Notes: a model not told the origin generated them from the letters alone. Shown: positions 33,919 to 42,824, numbered from the stretch's first letter. The stretch: DNA of 54,747 bases from Gemmatimonadota bacterium (GCA_025359135.1 JANYHJ010000062.1:1-54747), one strand, 5' to 3'. Numbers and translations: made by a program.

Positions 33919-35865
33919 ATGCGCGTCGCGTCGTCGTTGTTGATGGCAGCAGGTCTTGTCGCGAGCATCGCGCTCGGCGTTGCACCGGATGCGCGCTCGC
34001 AGGGCACCAACTGGAGTTCGCCGAGTGGTGATCCAGGCGCGATGCGTTGGTCGCCGCTCGAGACGATCACGCCGAAGAACGTGGGCGCGCTCACCGTGGC
34101 ATGGACGTTCAAGACCGGCGAGAAGAACATCGCGGCGGGCCCCAACCAGAAGGCGGCGCGTCCGGGACAGTTGCAGGTCTCGCCCGTGATCATCAACGAC
34201 ACCATGTACCTGAGCACCAGCTACGCGGCCGTCGTTGCGCTCGAGGCGAGCACGGGACGCGAACTGTGGCGCTACGACCCCGAAGTCTGGCGCGCGGGCC
34301 AACCGTCCAACGGCACCGGGTTCGTGCACCGCGGCATCAGCACGTGGACCGACGGCAGCGAGCGACGCGTCTTCATCAATGCGCGCTGGAAGCTCGTGGC
34401 GCTCGACGCGCGCACGGGCAAGCCGATTCCATCGTTCGGCACCAACGGCGAGGTCAATCTCCTCGACGGACTGCGCCGCAAGGTGAATCCGCTCCACTAC
34501 ACCAACACGTCGCCGTCACTCGTCATCGGCAATCTCGTCGTGGTCGGCAACGGCGTCGGTGACCGCTTGCGCTATCCGAACGATCCGCCGGGTGACGTGC
34601 AGGCCTTCGACGTGCGCACGGGCAAGGGCGTCTGGAGCTTCCACACGATTCCCGACTCGGGCGAGTTCGGCTGGAAGACGTGGGAGAAGGGAAGCTGGAA
34701 GTACATGGGACACACGAACGTCTGGGCGCCGATGAGCGCCGATACCGCGCGTGGTCTCGTCTTCCTCCCCGTCAGCACGCCCACCAACGACTGGTACGGC
34801 GGCGACCGGCTCGGCAACAACCTCTTCGCCGAAGCGGTCGTGGCGCTCGACGCGAAGACGGGCACGCGCGTCTGGCACTTCCAGACGGTGCACCACGGAC
34901 TGTGGGATTACGACCTGCCCGCTCCGCCGATCATGGCGACGCGGCGTGTCGACGGTCGCACGCAGGACGTCGTCGTGGTGCCGGCCAAGACGGGCTGGCT
35001 CTATGTCTTCGATCGCGCGACGGGCAAGCCGGTCTGGCCGATCGTCGAACGGCCCGTGCCCCAGAGCGACGTCGAGGGGGAGCGCACCTCCGCGACGCAG
35101 CCGATGCCGACGTGGCCCGCGCCCTTCGCGCGCCAGACGTTGAGTGAAGCGGACCTCATCGACTTCACGCCGGAACTCAAGGCCAAGGCGCTCGCGCTCT
35201 TCAAGCAGTACCGGAGCGGGCCGGTGTTCTCGCCGCCTTCGGTGAAGGGCACGATCGCGATGCCCGGCGTGATCGGCGGCGGCGGTTGGGGCAGCACGAG
35301 CTACGATCCCGACACGCGCACCGTTTTCGTGAAGGCCACCGAGGCGCCCGCGCTCTTCAAGGTCGTGACGGGCACGCCCAACGACACGATCGGCTACAAG
35401 ACGACGATCGACCTGCGCCAATCCGAAATCAGCGTGCAGGCGGAGTCGTCGACCGGCAGCGATCACGCGCCACCGGAAGCGCTGCCGATCATCAAGCCGC
35501 CCTACGGCACCCTCACGGCCATCAACCTCGACGATGGCAAGCCGCGCTGGCGGGTCGTGCTCGGTGATACGCCGGGCATCCGCAACCATCCGCTGCTCAA
35601 GGGCAAGACGCTGCCGCCATTGGGCGTCGCGGGTGCGCCCGGCGGCACCGTCACGCGCGGCGGGCTCATCTTCATCACCGGCGGCGGCGACGTGCTCTAC
35701 GCGCTCGACAAGACGAACGGCAAGGTGCTCTGGCAGCACGCGCTTCCCGCGGGGCGCGGCTACGCGAACCCCGTCACCTATGCGACGCGCGACGGCCGGC
35801 AGTACGTCGTGATCGCGACGGGCGCGGGCGAAAACTGCGAACTGGTCGCCTTCGCGCTGCCCTAG
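33919..35865 (+). CDS. Exported PQQ-binding-type quinoprotein dehydrogenase-like propeller
   Basis: A 648-residue exported eight-bladed quinoprotein propeller. The signal peptide ends near DARSQ. Tryptophan-docking and blade motifs include ALTVAWTFKTGEKN, SSYAAVVALEASTGRELWRY (blade pattern AxDAxTGxxxW), VQAFDVRTGKGVWSFHTIP, KTGTRVWHFQTVHHGLWDYD and YALDKTNGKVLWQH. The HHGLWDYDLPAPP block is characteristic of membrane glucose/quinate dehydrogenase relatives. It has no membrane anchor and no cytochrome c domain, so the electron acceptor must be separate. ATG 33919 is preferred because GGAG lies nine bases upstream; ATG 33904 would add five residues. Its substrate (sugar, alcohol or sorbosone-like) is undetermined. 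Confidence 0.87.
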   Translation: MRVASSLLMAAGLVASIALGVAPDARSQGTNWSSPSGDPGAMRWSPLETITPKNVGALTVAWTFKTGEKNIAAGPNQKAARPGQLQVSPVIINDTMYLSTSYAAVVALEASTGRELWRYDPEVWRAGQPSNGTGFVHRGISTWTDGSERRVFINARWKLVALDARTGKPIPSFGTNGEVNLLDGLRRKVNPLHYTNTSPSLVIGNLVVVGNGVGDRLRYPNDPPGDVQAFDVRTGKGVWSFHTIPDSGEFGWKTWEKGSWKYMGHTNVWAPMSADTARGLVFLPVSTPTNDWYGGDRLGNNLFAEAVVALDAKTGTRVWHFQTVHHGLWDYDLPAPPIMATRRVDGRTQDVVVVPAKTGWLYVFDRATGKPVWPIVERPVPQSDVEGERTSATQPMPTWPAPFARQTLSEADLIDFTPELKAKALALFKQYRSGPVFSPPSVKGTIAMPGVIGGGGWGSTSYDPDTRTVFVKATEAPALFKVVTGTPNDTIGYKTTIDLRQSEISVQAESSTGSDHAPPEALPIIKPPYGTLTAINLDDGKPRWRVVLGDTPGIRNHPLLKGKTLPPLGVAGAPGGTVTRGGLIFITGGGDVLYALDKTNGKVLWQHALPAGRGYANPVTYATRDGRQYVVIATGAGENCELVAFALP

Positions 35866-35869
35866 CTGA

Positions 35870-36955
35870 TCACTTCGTCAGCAGCTTCTTGAGGCGCACG
35901 CTTCCGGAGCCCGCGTCCACGACGATGCGGCCCTTGCCGTCGCCGAGCGTGCCGGTGATGCGGTTCGACTCCTGATGCGACACGACGATCGGAAAGTCGG
36001 TGCTGACGCCACCCGAGCCGGTCTCGATGTCGAGCTCCGCCCCCGCGTTGGTCGGAAGCCAGAGCGTCACCGAGCCCGAGCCGGAGTCGATCTTCAAGTC
36101 GTCGACGTCCGACAGGAACTCGGCCGAGAGTCCGCCCGAGCCCAGGTCCATGCGGGCGCGACGCGCTGTGAGGCGCTTGAAGGTGGTCGTGCCGGAGCCG
36201 GCGTCGAGCTCGAGCAATCCGGCCACCGTCACGTTGTCACCGGTGACGCCGCCCGAGCCCGCGTCGATCTTGAGGTCGCTCGCCTTGACGTCGCGCAGGT
36301 CGGTGCCGCCCGAACCCAGGTCGAGGCTGACGCGGCCGTCGACGTTGGTGAGGAGCGTGCTGCCGGAGCCGGCGTCGACGGTGACCGCCCCGACATGGTC
36401 GTGCACCTCGACCGACGCACTGGCCAGGTCGAGCGTGAGCGAAGCGTGCACCCCCTGCGTCGCGAGCGCGCCCACCGCGTGATGCACCACGGTCTCCACG
36501 CCATCGGGCACGCGCACGACGAGGTCGGCCCACGCCTCGACGCCTGAGCCGCGTCCGCTGATGTGCACCTTGTCGCCGCGCCAGCGCGACCAGGTGCTGC
36601 GGCGCGCGCCGTCGTCGCCGTCGCCCCAGCGCCCGTCATCACGGACGTTGATCGTGGTCTCGCTCCAGCGACCGAGCTTCGGGTAGACGATGTGGTCGCC
36701 GTCGGTGCGGACACGCAGCGTGCCGCGGCCGTCGAGCGGCCCGGCCTCCACCTTGATGCGATCAGCGTCGCGCCCCTGGCGCGTCACCTCGACCGTCACG
36801 GCGCTGCCGGTGCCGCGCTCGATGCGCACTTCGCCGGCCAAGTTGTAGATCGACACGGTGCGGCCGGTGACGGTGAACGTCTCCACCTTCTGGGCCACGA
36901 GCGGCGCCGCGATCAGGAGGGCGGGGAAGGCGAGAGTGGGCAGCAGCGCGCGCAT
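35870..36955 (-). CDS. Exported DUF4097-family beta-helix repeat protein
   Basis: A 361-residue exported protein of the DUF4097 (putative adhesin) type. After a signal peptide ending PLVAQ comes VSIYNLAGEVRIERGTGSAV. A repeat region at about 215-355 then carries an [I/L/V]D-[A/L/S]-GSG-[S/G/T] motif eight times: VDAGSGST, LDLGSGGT, IDAGSGGV, LDAGSGTT, MDLGSGGL, IDSGSGSV, IETGSGGV, VDAGSGSV. Spacing is roughly 19-25 residues, as in a right-handed parallel beta-helix. The middle (about 110-140) is charged and may be flexible. The function of the family is not settled. It is divergent from a histidine kinase gene, 106 bases apart, and convergent with the quinoprotein gene. Confidence 0.85.
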   Translation of the reverse strand: MRALLPTLAFPALLIAAPLVAQKVETFTVTGRTVSIYNLAGEVRIERGTGSAVTVEVTRQGRDADRIKVEAGPLDGRGTLRVRTDGDHIVYPKLGRWSETTINVRDDGRWGDGDDGARRSTWSRWRGDKVHISGRGSGVEAWADLVVRVPDGVETVVHHAVGALATQGVHASLTLDLASASVEVHDHVGAVTVDAGSGSTLLTNVDGRVSLDLGSGGTDLRDVKASDLKIDAGSGGVTGDNVTVAGLLELDAGSGTTTFKRLTARRARMDLGSGGLSAEFLSDVDDLKIDSGSGSVTLWLPTNAGAELDIETGSGGVSTDFPIVVSHQESNRITGTLGDGKGRIVVDAGSGSVRLKKLLTK

Positions 36956-37061
36956 GGGCGTGGGGGTGGAGGATGAGGCTCACGACGTCCGCGATCGGAC
37001 AGTCGGATGGTGCGCAGGGTTTGCGCGTCCCGCTGCGAGCGGGTTACCGTCAGGGGTCCCC

Positions 37062-38240
37062 ATGCGATCCATCGTCCCGTCGCGCGAGCAGAAGGTGGTG
37101 TCCTGGCTCCTCTGGCCCGGGCTCTTCGTCGCGTGCACACTGCTCTTCCTGTCCGACGACATCGACCTGCGCCCCTCGCATGCGGTGCTGGCCTACCTGC
37201 TGATCGTCGTGGGGGCCAGCGCCAGCGGCAGCCACCTGCTCGGCGGCTCGCTCGTCCTCGCGACCTATGCCGCGTTCCACCTCGGCATCATGCCGACGTA
37301 CATGGAGCAGCGATACTTCGGCGACAGCGGCTGGATCGTGCTCGTGGCGTTCGGCATGGTGGCCTTCGCCATCAATGAGCTGGTGCGGCGTTGGCGCAGC
37401 GAGGCGCTGCGTGCGATGCAGCGGGCCGACGAAGTCGAGCGACTGGCCGCGGAGCGGGAGAAGCTGCTGCTCGACGCCCAGCACACCGAGGCGCTGCGCG
37501 AGGCCGATCGCCTCAAGGGCGCGCTGCTGGCGTCGATCTCGCACGATCTGCGCACGCCGCTGACGTCGATTCGCGCGCTGGCGTCGCGACCGGGCGGTCC
37601 GACCGCCCACGACGCGGCGATCATCCAGTCGGAGGCCGAGCGCCTGACGACGCTCGTCGAGGCCGTGCTCGACTGGTCGCGGGTGCAGGGCGGTGCGCTG
37701 CCGATCCACCGCGAATTCAACACGGCCGACGACCTGCTCGATGCGGCGCGCAGGGCGGCGGGCAGCGCGCTCGCCGCGCACCGCCTGCGGGTCAGCCTGC
37801 CCGAGCAGGGGGTACTGGCGGGCACCTTCGATCTCGTGCTCTCGGTGCGCATCGTCGCCAACCTGCTCGAGAACGCGGCCAAGTACACGCCGGCCGGGAC
37901 GCTCATCGAGCTGGTGGCCGACCGGCAGGGGCCGCACATGAGCGTGTCGGTACTCGACCACGGCGCCGGTGTCTCCCCCGAGGAGCTGCCGATCATCTTC
38001 GAGCCGTTTGTGCGCGGGGCGCGGACCGCGCCCGAGACGGAAGGGCTCGGCTTGGGGCTCGCCATCGCCCGCGAGTTCGCCCGGGCGCAGGGCGGCGACC
38101 TGATCGCCGAGAATGCCGAGGGCGGAGGCGCGCGCTTCACGCTCAACCTGCCGCTGGCGCGGGTGTCGGGGGACATGAATCGCATCAGCGGCTCCAACCC
38201 GCGCGTGACCTCCGAGTACCCCGTCGTCGTCCCCAGTTGA
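37062..38240 (+). CDS. Membrane sensor histidine kinase (KdpD-like core), orphan
   Basis: A 392-residue kinase. Four hydrophobic segments lie at about 12-30, 38-55, 60-77 and 90-108, in the style of the DUF4118/KdpD membrane module. A coiled linker follows (about 115-150), then the H-box LLASISHDLRTPLTSI with His161. The N-box is NLLENAAKYTP, with G1 as DHGAGVS and G2 as EGLGLGLAIA, so it should be catalytically active. It has no periplasmic sensor domain of note. No response regulator gene is adjacent, so the partner lies elsewhere. ATG 37062 opens the first membrane segment; AGGGG lies upstream. Confidence 0.9.
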   Translation: MRSIVPSREQKVVSWLLWPGLFVACTLLFLSDDIDLRPSHAVLAYLLIVVGASASGSHLLGGSLVLATYAAFHLGIMPTYMEQRYFGDSGWIVLVAFGMVAFAINELVRRWRSEALRAMQRADEVERLAAEREKLLLDAQHTEALREADRLKGALLASISHDLRTPLTSIRALASRPGGPTAHDAAIIQSEAERLTTLVEAVLDWSRVQGGALPIHREFNTADDLLDAARRAAGSALAAHRLRVSLPEQGVLAGTFDLVLSVRIVANLLENAAKYTPAGTLIELVADRQGPHMSVSVLDHGAGVSPEELPIIFEPFVRGARTAPETEGLGLGLAIAREFARAQGGDLIAENAEGGGARFTLNLPLARVSGDMNRISGSNPRVTSEYPVVVPS

Positions 38241-38346
38241 CGTCGTGCGCCGCGAACCCGGCGTACGCATCCAGTTCGTGCCTGGTGCCGTACACGCCTC
38301 GACGGCGTGCCGGCCCGACGTTCCACCCTCACCCCGAAGGCTTCTC

Positions 38347-38853
38347 ATGCGCCGCCTCGCTCTCGCCACGCTCGCCCTCTCCCTCGCCGCCCTCCGACCG
38401 ATGAGCGCCCAGACACCGACGCAGGTGACCTTCATCGGGTCGCCGCAGTCGTCGATTTCCTCGAACGTGGCCATTCCGGCGGGGCGCGCGTCGCTCTGGA
38501 TTTCGGGCACCGTGCCGCAGATGGCGGATCCGAAGGCACCAGAAGGCTCGCGCGAGCGTTGGGGGGACACCAAGGCGCAGGCCCGCACGATCCTCAAGAC
38601 CTTCGAGACACAACTCGCGGCCAAGGGACTCACGCTCAAGGACGTGGTCTACATGCGCGTCTACATCGCGCCGGACAAGACCAAGGGCGGGGCCTTCGAC
38701 TTCACGGGCTGGTTCGAGGCGTACGGCGAGTACTTCGGCACCGCGCAGAATCCCACCAAGGTGGCGCGCTCCACGATCGGCGTGCCCCAGCTGGTCTCCC
38801 CGGACTGGCTCATCGAGATCGAAGCCTTTGCCGTCTTTCCGGCGGACAAGTAG
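38347..38853 (+). CDS. Exported RidA/YjgF-family protein
   Basis: A 168-residue RidA-family protein with a signal peptide (MRRLALATLALSLAALRPMS, cleavage near SAQT), whereas most family members are cytoplasmic. It has the fold elements WISGTVPQ, QARTILKTFETQLAAKGLTL, DVVYMRVYIA and the conserved Arg141 in ARSTIGVPQL, with Glu157 and Glu159 in IEIEAF. In RidA the equivalent Arg and Glu are the imine/enamine deaminase residues. An insert at about 110-135 (DKTKGGAFDFTGWFEAYGEYF) is normal for the long subgroup. The role outside the cytoplasm is unknown. Confidence 0.88.
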   Translation: MRRLALATLALSLAALRPMSAQTPTQVTFIGSPQSSISSNVAIPAGRASLWISGTVPQMADPKAPEGSRERWGDTKAQARTILKTFETQLAAKGLTLKDVVYMRVYIAPDKTKGGAFDFTGWFEAYGEYFGTAQNPTKVARSTIGVPQLVSPDWLIEIEAFAVFPADK

Positions 38854-38904
38854 CTCCACGACTTTCCTGGCTGGTACGTCCGGCCGCAGCACGGAGAAGC
38901 AGAC

Positions 38905-39387
38905 ATGCAGAGAGCAACACGTTGGACGCAGTGGGTGATGGTGGCGATGTTCGCCGCGGCCGGGGCGTGCGCCTCCATGGGCAGCAGCGCCGCGCAGGGC
39001 GGCGGCACGGCCGATGGCGTGAAGCTCTACAAGCGGTTGGGCGGCTACGACGCGCTCGCGGCGGTCACCGACGACTTCCTTGGCCGCCTCTTCGCGAACC
39101 CCGTCACGTCACCGTACTTCAAGGGGCTCGAGCCGTGGCAGAAGAACCGCGTGCGCCAGCTGATCGTCGACCAGCTCTGCGAGGCGAGCGGCGGGCCGTG
39201 CCTCTACATCGGGCGGCCGATGCAGCTGGCGCACGAGCAGCTGCAGATGGACGAGAAGGTCTGGAACGCCTTTGCGGGCGATTTCGTGGCCACGCTCACC
39301 AAGTTCAAGGTGCCCGATCGCGAGCAGCGCGAGTTGCTCGAGATTGTCGGCTCGATGAAGAACGACGTGCTGCGCGGCAGCCACTGA
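38905..39387 (+). CDS. Exported group I truncated haemoglobin
   Basis: A 160-residue truncated (2-over-2) globin with an N-terminal export signal ending AAAGACASM; Cys22 may be lipidated, though the lipobox is imperfect. The globin runs from about residue 41 (LYKRLGGYDALAAV). The haem-binding proximal His110 lies in MQLAHEQL. Helix B has DDFLGRLF, so the usual B10 tyrosine is Leu59. Two Cys (QLCEASGGPCLYIGR) could form a disulfide. The protein may handle NO or O2 in the periplasm, but a Leu at B10 argues for ligand behaviour different from the NO-dioxygenating type. GGAG lies eight bases upstream of ATG 38905. Confidence 0.9.
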   Translation: MQRATRWTQWVMVAMFAAAGACASMGSSAAQGGGTADGVKLYKRLGGYDALAAVTDDFLGRLFANPVTSPYFKGLEPWQKNRVRQLIVDQLCEASGGPCLYIGRPMQLAHEQLQMDEKVWNAFAGDFVATLTKFKVPDREQRELLEIVGSMKNDVLRGSH

Positions 39388-39397
39388 GTCCCAGGGC

Positions 39398-39475
39398 GTC
39401 GTCCTGAGGGCAGCGAAGGACCTGCTTTTCCCGGGCAACCTGCACAAGCAGGTCCTTCGCTCCGCTCAGGACGAC
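39398..39475. repeat. 78-bp imperfect inverted repeat with 30-bp arms (MITE/REP-like), between convergent genes
   Basis: Left arm 39398-39427 and right arm 39446-39475 are complementary at 28 of 30 positions around an 18-base centre. Their consensus reads outward as GTCGTCCTGAG-NNN-AGCGAAGGACCTGCTT. Arms of the form GTCxTCCTGAGCGxAGCGAAGGA are, to my knowledge, scattered in intergenic regions of many unrelated environmental genomes. The element fills the 92-base gap between two convergent stops (39387 and 39480), so it could also end transcription both ways. There is no transposase here. Confidence 0.85.
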
Positions 39476-39479
39476 AACG

Positions 39480-40340
39480 TCAGGGGATGCGCACCTTCAC
39501 GCCCTGTCCAGGCTGGCCGGACTTCTGGCCCGACTTCTGGCCGATGCCGCCCTTGGCGCCAAGTCCCGGAGTGTTCGCGATGGGCGCGGTCGGCTGCGCG
39601 TTGCTCATCGTCGGCGCCGCACCCTCGAAGTCGAAGGTGTCCTTGGTGGCCTCGAACTCGAGCGACTGGCCCCAGACGCGCTCGTCGTTCTTGACGACCG
39701 CCAACTGCCGCAGCTCCGCCCACGCGATGCGCCGCGTGTGCATCGGCGGCATGCGCGGCAGTCCCGTCGAGTCGTTGAGCGCCTCGATCTGCCAGCTCAC
39801 CGGTGGCCCCCACTCGCTCACGGTGAAGCCCGACGAGTCGGTGGAGGTGATGACCGCACTCTCGGCGCGATAGACCTCGCCGCGCAGCGGGTCCACCACG
39901 CCGACGTGACGCACGAGCGTCATCGGTTCGCGCATCGACACGATCAGGAAGGGCATCCCGCCCTTGGACATGATCAGCTCGAGCTGTTCGACGAGATAGT
40001 ACTCGCGCATGATCTCGGTCTTCTGCGCCTTCGCGATGTCGTAGCGCCAGAGCGCCTGCCCCGAGCCGCGATAGCCCCCCGAGCCGCCGAACGTGGTGAA
40101 GACGACCCACGTGCTGTCGGGCGCCAACTTGTGCGTGCCCGTCGTCTCGCGCACGTGGAACTCGGTCGTGTCATCCGCCGTGAGGATCATGTCGCACGGG
40201 GTACAGGGCATCCGTTCGCTCGCGGCGAAGCGCACGTTCGTGATCTTCTTGCCGGACAACGGCGTGTCGTTGATCGCCTTGCAGGCGACGGCCGCAAGGA
40301 GGATCAGCACCGGTGTCAGGACAACGCGAAGACGGATCAT
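39480..40340 (-). CDS. Exported protein of unknown function
   Basis: A 286-residue exported protein. The N-terminus is a signal peptide (MIRLRVVLTPVLILLAAVAC), with Cys20 a possible lipidation site. A CxxC-like stretch (MPCTPCDM) follows. The body is beta-rich, with blade-like pieces (TWVVFTTFGGSGGYRG, ALWRYDIAKAQ, VRHVGVVDPLRGEVYRAE), and may be a small propeller. The last 40 residues are low in complexity (GGIGQKSGQKSGQPGQG). I recognise no family. It begins 222 bases from the divergent esterase gene. Confidence 0.65.
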   Translation of the reverse strand: MIRLRVVLTPVLILLAAVACKAINDTPLSGKKITNVRFAASERMPCTPCDMILTADDTTEFHVRETTGTHKLAPDSTWVVFTTFGGSGGYRGSGQALWRYDIAKAQKTEIMREYYLVEQLELIMSKGGMPFLIVSMREPMTLVRHVGVVDPLRGEVYRAESAVITSTDSSGFTVSEWGPPVSWQIEALNDSTGLPRMPPMHTRRIAWAELRQLAVVKNDERVWGQSLEFEATKDTFDFEGAAPTMSNAQPTAPIANTPGLGAKGGIGQKSGQKSGQPGQGVKVRIP

Positions 40341-40562
40341 GCGGCAGGCCGGAGATGGGACGGGCGGTCGGATACCTGGACGACGAGACGCCAGAGGCAG
40401 CGTCCCTCGAAAACGAACCCGATGGGGACCGGAGTTCAACCCCGGCGTGCCAGTACGCCGATTGCCGCCCGCAGTGAGCCCGGCGAGATTGCACGGATTG
40501 GTCGCCGCGACGAGTCCCGCCAAGGGGCCGCGCGGCGCGTTCGTTCCCGTTTGCCCGCTCCG

Positions 40563-41465
40563 ATGCTCCGTTGGAAGTCCTATCCCGTGCCCGAGTCCGA
40601 ACGTCGTCATGACGTGCCGGCCACGCTCAAGGTCGTGCCCGAGGTCTATAGTCCGCAGCTCGACAACAGTCGCGACCTCATCGTCTACCTGCCGGCCGCG
40701 TACGAGGCGGAGGACAACGAGACACACTATCCCGTCATCTACATGCAGGACGGGCAGAACGTCTTCGATCCGCACACGAGCTTTGCCGGACACTGGCAGG
40801 CCGGCGGCGCGCTCGCGCACCACGCCCGGCACGGCTACGAGGCGATCGTGGTCGCGATCCCGAACATGGGCGCCGAACGGCTCGGCGAGTACACGCCGCA
40901 CGCGGACTTGATTCGCGGCGGCGGCGACGGCGATCGCTACGTCGCCTTCATGGTCGAGACCATCAAGCCACTCATCGACCAGTCGCTGCGCACCCTGCAG
41001 GGCCCCAAGCATACGTCGGTCGTCGGGTCGTCACTCGGCGCCCTGATCGCGCTCTACGCGCACTTCCGGTCGCCGTGGACCTTCGGCACGGCGGGGGTGA
41101 TTTCGCCCGCACTCTGGTTTGCCGATGGCCGCATCTTCGACTACGTGCGCGAACAGAAGCCGACCGGTGGTCGGATCCACCTCGACATGGGCACCCACGA
41201 GGGACCGGACGCGCTCGAGGACACACGGCAGATGAAGGAGCTGCTCGTCAGCAAGGGCTTCGCGCCGGGCGTGTCGCTCTCGTACTTCGAGGATCTGGGT
41301 GCGCGCCATAACGAACGCGCGTGGGCGCGCCGCTTCCGCAAGGTTCTCCCGTTCCTGCTGGGCGGGCCGATTCCCGAGGCCGGGCGGCGGAGCGGCACCT
41401 TCACCGCCATCAACACGCCGACCTCCGAGCACGCGGTGATCCCGAACGACGGCGCCGGCGGCTAG
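40563..41465 (+). CDS. Cytoplasmic alpha/beta-hydrolase esterase
   Basis: A 300-residue esterase of the same family as the one ending at 5858, but without a signal peptide. It has RDLIVYLPAAYEAE, YPVIYMQDGQNVFDP, the nucleophile elbow VVGSSLGALIALY (Ser157), and the histidine motif GARHNERAWARRF. The residue order and the DGQN block match Fes/esterase D-like hydrolases. The C-terminal 25 residues are unrelated and probably disordered. The first in-frame ATG that begins the domain is 40563. It is convergent with the next gene, with five bases between stops. Confidence 0.88.
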   Translation: MLRWKSYPVPESERRHDVPATLKVVPEVYSPQLDNSRDLIVYLPAAYEAEDNETHYPVIYMQDGQNVFDPHTSFAGHWQAGGALAHHARHGYEAIVVAIPNMGAERLGEYTPHADLIRGGGDGDRYVAFMVETIKPLIDQSLRTLQGPKHTSVVGSSLGALIALYAHFRSPWTFGTAGVISPALWFADGRIFDYVREQKPTGGRIHLDMGTHEGPDALEDTRQMKELLVSKGFAPGVSLSYFEDLGARHNERAWARRFRKVLPFLLGGPIPEAGRRSGTFTAINTPTSEHAVIPNDGAGG

Positions 41466-41470
41466 CGCGG

Positions 41471-42670
41471 CTACATCAGGAACGCCGGGTGGTCGCTGCC
41501 GTCCATGGCAGTGAGCACCCGTTGGTAGACGGGCGCGCCGGCGTCGCCGTTCGTGAACACGACCGTGGCCGTGCCCGCGGCGGCATCGAACGAGTAGTAG
41601 TTCTTGTAGCCGCCGTTGTCGCCCCACTGCCAGCTGCGCCACGTGCCGCGCACCAGCTCGAGGCCGGCGCCCAAGCCCCACTTCACTTCGTCATTGAGCG
41701 TGACCGTGGGCGTCGTGATGTGCGCCACGATCTCCGCCGCGCGTCCGCCGGCCTGGCGCGCCGTCACGAGATGGCGCAGGAACGCCCCGTAGTCGTTGGC
41801 GGTGGTGCGCAGGCTCGCGGCGGCATTCGGCGCGAGATTGTTCGGCAGCGCCGGCGCGTTCGGGGCGGCTGCCTTGATGGCGGCGACCGAGTCTTCCACC
41901 GTCGCATCCTCGATCTCGATGCCACGGGCTACCGTGATCTTCGCGAGCGCCTGCCACATCGCGCTGTCGTACGGCGCTCGCGCGACGCCCCGGCTGTTGT
42001 GTCCGGCCACAAGGTTGCTCTCGAGCGACGGGATACTGCTCATGCTCGTGAGTCGCATGCCGAGGGGACCAAAGACGCGCTCACGCGCGAGCCGGGCGAA
42101 GCCACGCCCCGTCACCTTCTCGGCCATCCGCTGCAGGAAGAAGTAGCCCTCGCCGGAGTAGCGCCACGCCGTGCCGGGGTCGAACGCGCAGCTGAGGGTG
42201 TCGTCGTTGCCGAAGCGCCAGTTCTGCCAGCCGCTCGAGTGGCTGAGCAGGTGGCGCACCGTGATCGTGCCGGCGCGCGGATCTGCGGGCGTCGGGACAG
42301 CGAGCACGCTCGTGATGGGGGTGTCGAGGGTGAACGCGCCGTCGAGCACGAGGCCGAGCGTCACGTACGCCGTCACGAGCTTGGTGAGCGATGCGGCCTG
42401 GTAGACGGAGTCCGGCGTGACCGGCTCGGTGGTGCCTGCGCGCTTGACCCCGAGCACACGCGTCGAGACGCGGCCATCGCGCACCGAGGCGATCGCGATC
42501 GACGGCACCGAGGCGAGGCGCAGCCAGCGCGTGATCTCGGCGTCGCTCGGACGATCCGCTGCGTTGCGATCGATGTCTGGCACGCCGATGCGGCGCAGCT
42601 CGCGCGTGGAGAGTCCGCCGGCGGCCAGGGCGGAAGCGGCGAGACGCGTGACGACGGTGCGGCGATCCAT
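41471..42670 (-). CDS. Exported serine hydrolase, beta-lactamase/esterase (class C-like) family
   Basis: A 399-residue protein with a twin-arginine-like start (MDRRTVVTRLAASALAAGG). Its serine hydrolase motifs are Ser94-x-x-Lys97 in QAASLTKLV, Tyr171 in WRYSGEGYFF, and late glycines in QWGDNGGYKNYYSF where the KTG/HxG motif usually sits. Class hallmarks LLSHSSGW and ERVFGPLGM are present. Members act as beta-lactamases, D-aminopeptidases or esterases; most of this broad group are esterases or peptidases, so antibiotic resistance should not be assumed. It is a functional counterpart of the broken relative at 345-1354 but not closely similar. Confidence 0.88.
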   Translation of the reverse strand: MDRRTVVTRLAASALAAGGLSTRELRRIGVPDIDRNAADRPSDAEITRWLRLASVPSIAIASVRDGRVSTRVLGVKRAGTTEPVTPDSVYQAASLTKLVTAYVTLGLVLDGAFTLDTPITSVLAVPTPADPRAGTITVRHLLSHSSGWQNWRFGNDDTLSCAFDPGTAWRYSGEGYFFLQRMAEKVTGRGFARLARERVFGPLGMRLTSMSSIPSLESNLVAGHNSRGVARAPYDSAMWQALAKITVARGIEIEDATVEDSVAAIKAAAPNAPALPNNLAPNAAASLRTTANDYGAFLRHLVTARQAGGRAAEIVAHITTPTVTLNDEVKWGLGAGLELVRGTWRSWQWGDNGGYKNYYSFDAAAGTATVVFTNGDAGAPVYQRVLTAMDGSDHPAFLM

Positions 42671-42824
42671 GACTGCCTCGGACTGGGGAAGGGGAGTTCT
42701 TTGTTGGACAACGGATCCGGCCGCACGGTTGGACGACAGCGTCCGAGCCCCATCATGCAGTCGCGAGCAGGGGCGGCAAGGTCTAGATTCCGCGCACCCC
42801 AAACGGTTCAGGGAGCTCCGGCAC

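Noticed and set aside
41471-42670. Antibiotic-resistance beta-lactamase
   Set aside because: SxxK and Tyr motifs are present, but the family is broad and most environmental members are esterases or peptidases. Nothing specific to beta-lactam hydrolysis is visible.
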